14,389 nucleotides of DNA from Planctomycetota bacterium (lineage in GTDB: Bacteria; Planctomycetota; UBA11346): the NCBI GenBank assembly GCA_013816415.1, contig JACDEN010000023.1, forward strand, positions 1 through 14,389, read 5' to 3'. Numbering within the stretch: the stretch's first letter is position 1; each line of letters starts with the position of its first letter. Below the pieces are notes generated by a model. That model saw nothing but the letters and a program-made list of their open reading frames with translations. It was not told where the DNA came from and searched no databases. A program made the translations under genes and the position numbers. Positions 11,390-14,389 of this stretch are shown here, piece by piece.

Positions 11390-14389
11390 TGTCCATCATC
11401 CCGGTCCGCGTTGTTCTCGGTCTGTTTCTGCTGCTGTCCTTGCAGAGCCTGATTGTGGCCGAATCCAGCGGCGGCTCGCCAAGCATGCCATCGCCGGGGC
11501 CGACGACGCCTTTGGATAAGTGCTATAATCCAAAGACGTGCACCGTCTGCACGAAGTGCGTCGAAGGGGATCCGAGCACTTACTCCCTGATTCCGAGTTG
11601 CACAACGACACCATGTGCGGACACGAACAAAGCTGCCGGGTCCGTTCACCTGTCGACGGCCAGCAACCTGAGTGGGCGCTTCCGGCACTTTGCCTGGGAT
11701 TTTCGCACGGAGAATCCGAATGAACTGGGCTGCTCAACCTGCGGCGGCACTCCAGCCGCGACAACCATCGGAAGCTCGTTGCCAACGTTTGGACTGCAGC
11801 GGGTATTTTCCTCCGACGATGTCTTCCCGACGTCCTTCGGCCGTCACTGGGGCTGGAACGGCGACATCTGGTTGACCCTGTTTGCCCCCGGCAGCATCCC
11901 GTCCTGGATTCCCCAGCAGGACCAGGGGTGGGTGGTCGAGATGTCGCAGCCCCAGCCGGAACCGCTGGATGCCGTCGCCCTCACCGACCCCGACAGCGAC
12001 GGCGTCTTCACGGATGCCGACAAGGCCCGTGTACGCGATCTGCGATTTTATAACGCCAGCAATCAGGCGGTGACGCTGCCATCTCAGGCGACGACCGCGG
12101 TGCTGACTCGCTTCACGGGCGAACGTCTCACCTTCGAGCTGTACAGCGAAAGCAGCATCGGCGGTCAGCTGACCGGCCGCATCACTTCGCTGACGGATCG
12201 CAATGGCGAGCAGATTACGTGGACGTGGAAATACGCGGTGAATGACACCTCCCTCACGGGCTCCTTGCGCACCAAGCTCGCCATTCTCGATCATGTGACC
12301 GATGCCTACGGGCAGACAACCACCTTCATCTACGACGAGGCCGCGCAGCACTCCGGGTGCTGGGTCGTCACGCGCATTAATTTCCCCAACGGTCAGCACG
12401 TCGAGTACACCTATGGCAATTTCTTAGATCCATTCGGCGAGACGATCTCCGCCCTGGTCGGCGTGCTGCATCCCGACGGAAGCCAATCGACATTCTCATC
12501 CGAGGTCGACACCGCGACGTCCTGCCTGCGGTGGCACTGCACCGATCCCGCCGCCGAGCCAGAATCGCGGGTGAAGACCAATCTCTTCTCCATGATTCTG
12601 TGGACGAATCCGGCGAATTCCGCAGATGTGCGTCCCCAGGTCTGGGGCCGTCTGCGCGAATCCCGCAATGCGCTCGGTGAGCAGGTCTACGCCAGCTGCT
12701 TCAAAGAGTTCACGCTCCCTGACACCACCGCCGTCACCCACAGCTATATTGTGGACCATGGAAAGCTGTTCGGCATCGAACATCTGGGCGGCGATTTCAT
12801 CAGGGGCGTCTATTACCGTGAGGATTTTACTGGTGGCGACATGCTGTCGTGGTTCACGGCCAGCTGGACCGGCTGGGTTCTGGATGGCTCCTACACCCAC
12901 ACCGGCCCGCACGGCTCCGTCAGCTCCACCACCGACCCGCATGGCCACACCACATCGTGGGTCCGCGACGCGACCACGACGGCCACCACCCAAACCACAT
13001 TTCCCGACGCCACCACCGAGACCACGACCTACAACGGCTTCCTCGAACCGCTTCAGGTCACCGACCGCCTCGGCCGAGTGACCACCTCGACCTATGACAG
13101 CCACGGCAACCGCCTGACCATGACCAGAGCGGTCGGCACCGGCGTGGAAGCAACCTGGTCGTGGGAGTACAACGCGCGCGGCCTGATGACCGCCGCGATC
13201 GACGCCGATGGCCACCGCACCACGTGCACCTATACCACCGCCGGTTACCTCGCGACCGTGGTCGCGCCCGGCGACCGCACGGGCGACAGCACCAACGTCA
13301 CCCAGTATACCTATGACAGCGCCGGCCGCCGCACCTCGATGACGGACGCCGCCGGTCGCGTCTACACCTACTCCTACGACAGCCGCAATCGCCTTGTCGA
13401 CACCACCTTCCCCGACACCAGCCACGAGACCACGACCTTCGGCGCCGCCAACAGCGGCAACGACAACCTCGTGCTCGCCCGCGTCGACCGCGACGGTCGA
13501 CGCACGGAATTCCAGTACGACGCCGCTGGCCGCCGCACCGCAACCATCGACGCCGCCGGCTCTGGTGTTGCGATGACCACGAGCGTGACCTATCGCTCCG
13601 GCACCAGTGAGCCGCTCGCCCAGACCCGCGCCGGAGATGTGACCGAGTACGGCTATGACGCGCGCATGCGCCTCATCAGCACCACCCGTCACACTCGCGG
13701 CTCCGCCGCTCTGACCGATTCCATGGTCTATGACGCCGCCAGCCTGGTCACCATGACGACCGACCCCTACGGCCGCCGCACCGCGCGCGTCTACGACATC
13801 AACCATCGCCTCACCCGCACGGTCTCCGAACTGATCCCCAACGGCTTCGGCTCCAGTAATCCCGCTACGCTCACCCGCGTGCTGACCGCGAATCCGGACT
13901 ACGTCATCGCTGACATGACCTACAACGCCGAGGGCGAGTTGACCGCTCGCACCGACGCCCGCGGGAACGTGACCGCGTTCTCCTACGACGCCCAAGGCCG
14001 CCAGACCAGCCAGACCGAGGCCTATGGCACCAGTGAAGCGGCGGTCAGCACCACCACGTACGATCCGCAGGGCAACGTGACCACCCGACGCAGCCCGCGC
14101 CAGACCGTGAACTCCCTCCTGGGTGCGAGCGCCTGGACCTACACCGCGCGCAATCTCGTTGCAACCCAGGTCGAGGCTTCCGGCACCGGCCTCGCGGCCA
14201 CCACCACATTCACCTACACCCCCACGGGCAAGGTCGCGACCCGCACCGATGCCAACGGTCACGTGACCGTCAACGGCTACTGCTCCTGCTGCGACCGCTT
14301 GGAGACCATCACCGACCCCAACAACGGGGTGACCACCATCGCTTACTCCTTCGCCGGCGACGTGACCAGTCGGACCGACCCCAATGGCC
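11386..14389 (+). CDS. Secreted RHS/YD-repeat protein, 3'-truncated by window edge
   Basis: The frame from ATG 11386 (or ATG 11389) is open for 1001 codons to the end of the window with no stop, so the C-terminus is missing. Residues 1-25 are a signal peptide (VLGLFLLLSLQSLIVAES). A Cys-rich stretch follows (CYNPKTCTVCTKC, residues 46-58, then CSTCGG at 116-121). A region with FGRHWGWNGDIWLTLF and a calcium-loop-like DPDSDGVFTDAD (201-212) recalls the entry domain of RHS proteins. The rest has many YD repeats, such as TYDSHGNRLTMT, YDSAGRRTSMTDAAGRV and YDAQGRQTSQTE. Near the end, YCSCCDRLETITD carries an unusual Cys-x-Cys-Cys. Such proteins form a shell around a C-terminal toxin or make adhesive filaments; the variable C-terminus that decides this lies outside. 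The gene is coupled to the lipoprotein. Confidence 0.9.
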   Translation, partial: MMSIIPVRVVLGLFLLLSLQSLIVAESSGGSPSMPSPGPTTPLDKCYNPKTCTVCTKCVEGDPSTYSLIPSCTTTPCADTNKAAGSVHLSTASNLSGRFRHFAWDFRTENPNELGCSTCGGTPAATTIGSSLPTFGLQRVFSSDDVFPTSFGRHWGWNGDIWLTLFAPGSIPSWIPQQDQGWVVEMSQPQPEPLDAVALTDPDSDGVFTDADKARVRDLRFYNASNQAVTLPSQATTAVLTRFTGERLTFELYSESSIGGQLTGRITSLTDRNGEQITWTWKYAVNDTSLTGSLRTKLAILDHVTDAYGQTTTFIYDEAAQHSGCWVVTRINFPNGQHVEYTYGNFLDPFGETISALVGVLHPDGSQSTFSSEVDTATSCLRWHCTDPAAEPESRVKTNLFSMILWTNPANSADVRPQVWGRLRESRNALGEQVYASCFKEFTLPDTTAVTHSYIVDHGKLFGIEHLGGDFIRGVYYREDFTGGDMLSWFTASWTGWVLDGSYTHTGPHGSVSSTTDPHGHTTSWVRDATTTATTQTTFPDATTETTTYNGFLEPLQVTDRLGRVTTSTYDSHGNRLTMTRAVGTGVEATWSWEYNARGLMTAAIDADGHRTTCTYTTAGYLATVVAPGDRTGDSTNVTQYTYDSAGRRTSMTDAAGRVYTYSYDSRNRLVDTTFPDTSHETTTFGAANSGNDNLVLARVDRDGRRTEFQYDAAGRRTATIDAAGSGVAMTTSVTYRSGTSEPLAQTRAGDVTEYGYDARMRLISTTRHTRGSAALTDSMVYDAASLVTMTTDPYGRRTARVYDINHRLTRTVSELIPNGFGSSNPATLTRVLTANPDYVIADMTYNAEGELTARTDARGNVTAFSYDAQGRQTSQTEAYGTSEAAVSTTTYDPQGNVTTRRSPRQTVNSLLGASAWTYTARNLVATQVEASGTGLAATTTFTYTPTGKVATRTDANGHVTVNGYCSCCDRLETITDPNNGVTTIAYSFAGDVTSRTDPNG

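Noticed and set aside
12496..14262. Long minus-strand ORF of 588 aa opposite the RHS gene
   Set aside because: It is antisense to the YD repeats, is dominated by Gly, Ala, Val and Arg, and has no domain. The plus frame is a clear secreted YD protein open for 1001 codons.
1..14389. CRISPR array, tRNA or rRNA genes
   Set aside because: No regularly spaced identical repeats, no cloverleaf with a CCA-type acceptor and no rRNA-like stretch were seen; the tandem repeats are at protein level only.

Overview
The window is bacterial, GC-rich DNA packed with short intergenic gaps and 4-nt stop/start overlaps. Secreted YD-repeat proteins with unusual cysteine pairs, a DUF1573-like/multihaem cytochrome fusion and a tandem W..LLGT..D..IA..L repeat protein resemble what I know from Verrucomicrobiota and Planctomycetota. 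That placement is a family-level impression, not a sequence match. I see no rRNA, tRNA or CRISPR array.

Left part (1-5227, all + strand) reads as an accessory or mobile module. It starts inside a GNAT-type acetyltransferase. A formyltransferase-fold protein, an ASCH-domain protein and a RadC/JAMM protein follow. Then comes a tightly coupled series: a tiny ORF, two DUF2924 proteins, a large serine recombinase of 470 aa and a helix-turn-helix protein. The four genes from 2477 to 5227, and the tiny ORF before them, overlap by ATGA or GTGA. The recombinase is the likely mover, and DUF2924 and HTH proteins are familiar companions of such recombinases.

Middle (5228-7363): a 245-nt gap with two miniature ORFs behind strong Shine-Dalgarno sequences leads into darT and darG. 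These are a DNA ADP-ribosyltransferase toxin and its macrodomain antitoxin, a toxin-antitoxin pair known to act in phage defence. A 180-nt gap after darG may hold the start of a broken gene.

The minus-strand block (7364-10296) has three genes. One is a 369-aa basic protein built from seven repeats of about 48 residues, each resembling a homeodomain/Myb-like helix-turn-helix. The second is a small exported YD-repeat protein. The third is an exported tetrahaem cytochrome with an N-terminal DUF1573-like region and a degenerate UshA-like segment. The cytochrome lies 24 nt upstream of the small YD protein and the two are probably co-transcribed.

Right part (10622-14389, + strand): after a 325-nt AT-rich divergent intergenic region, a lipoprotein with an Ig-like C-terminal domain overlaps by 4 nt the start of a very large secreted RHS/YD-repeat protein. 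This last gene stays open for 1001 codons to the window edge. It is the largest gene here, and a long antisense ORF over it is a shadow.

The best candidates for something undescribed are the seven-repeat DNA-binding-like protein, the acetyl/formyl-transferase + ASCH + RadC group travelling with the recombinase operon, and the cytochrome fusion next to a mini-YD protein.
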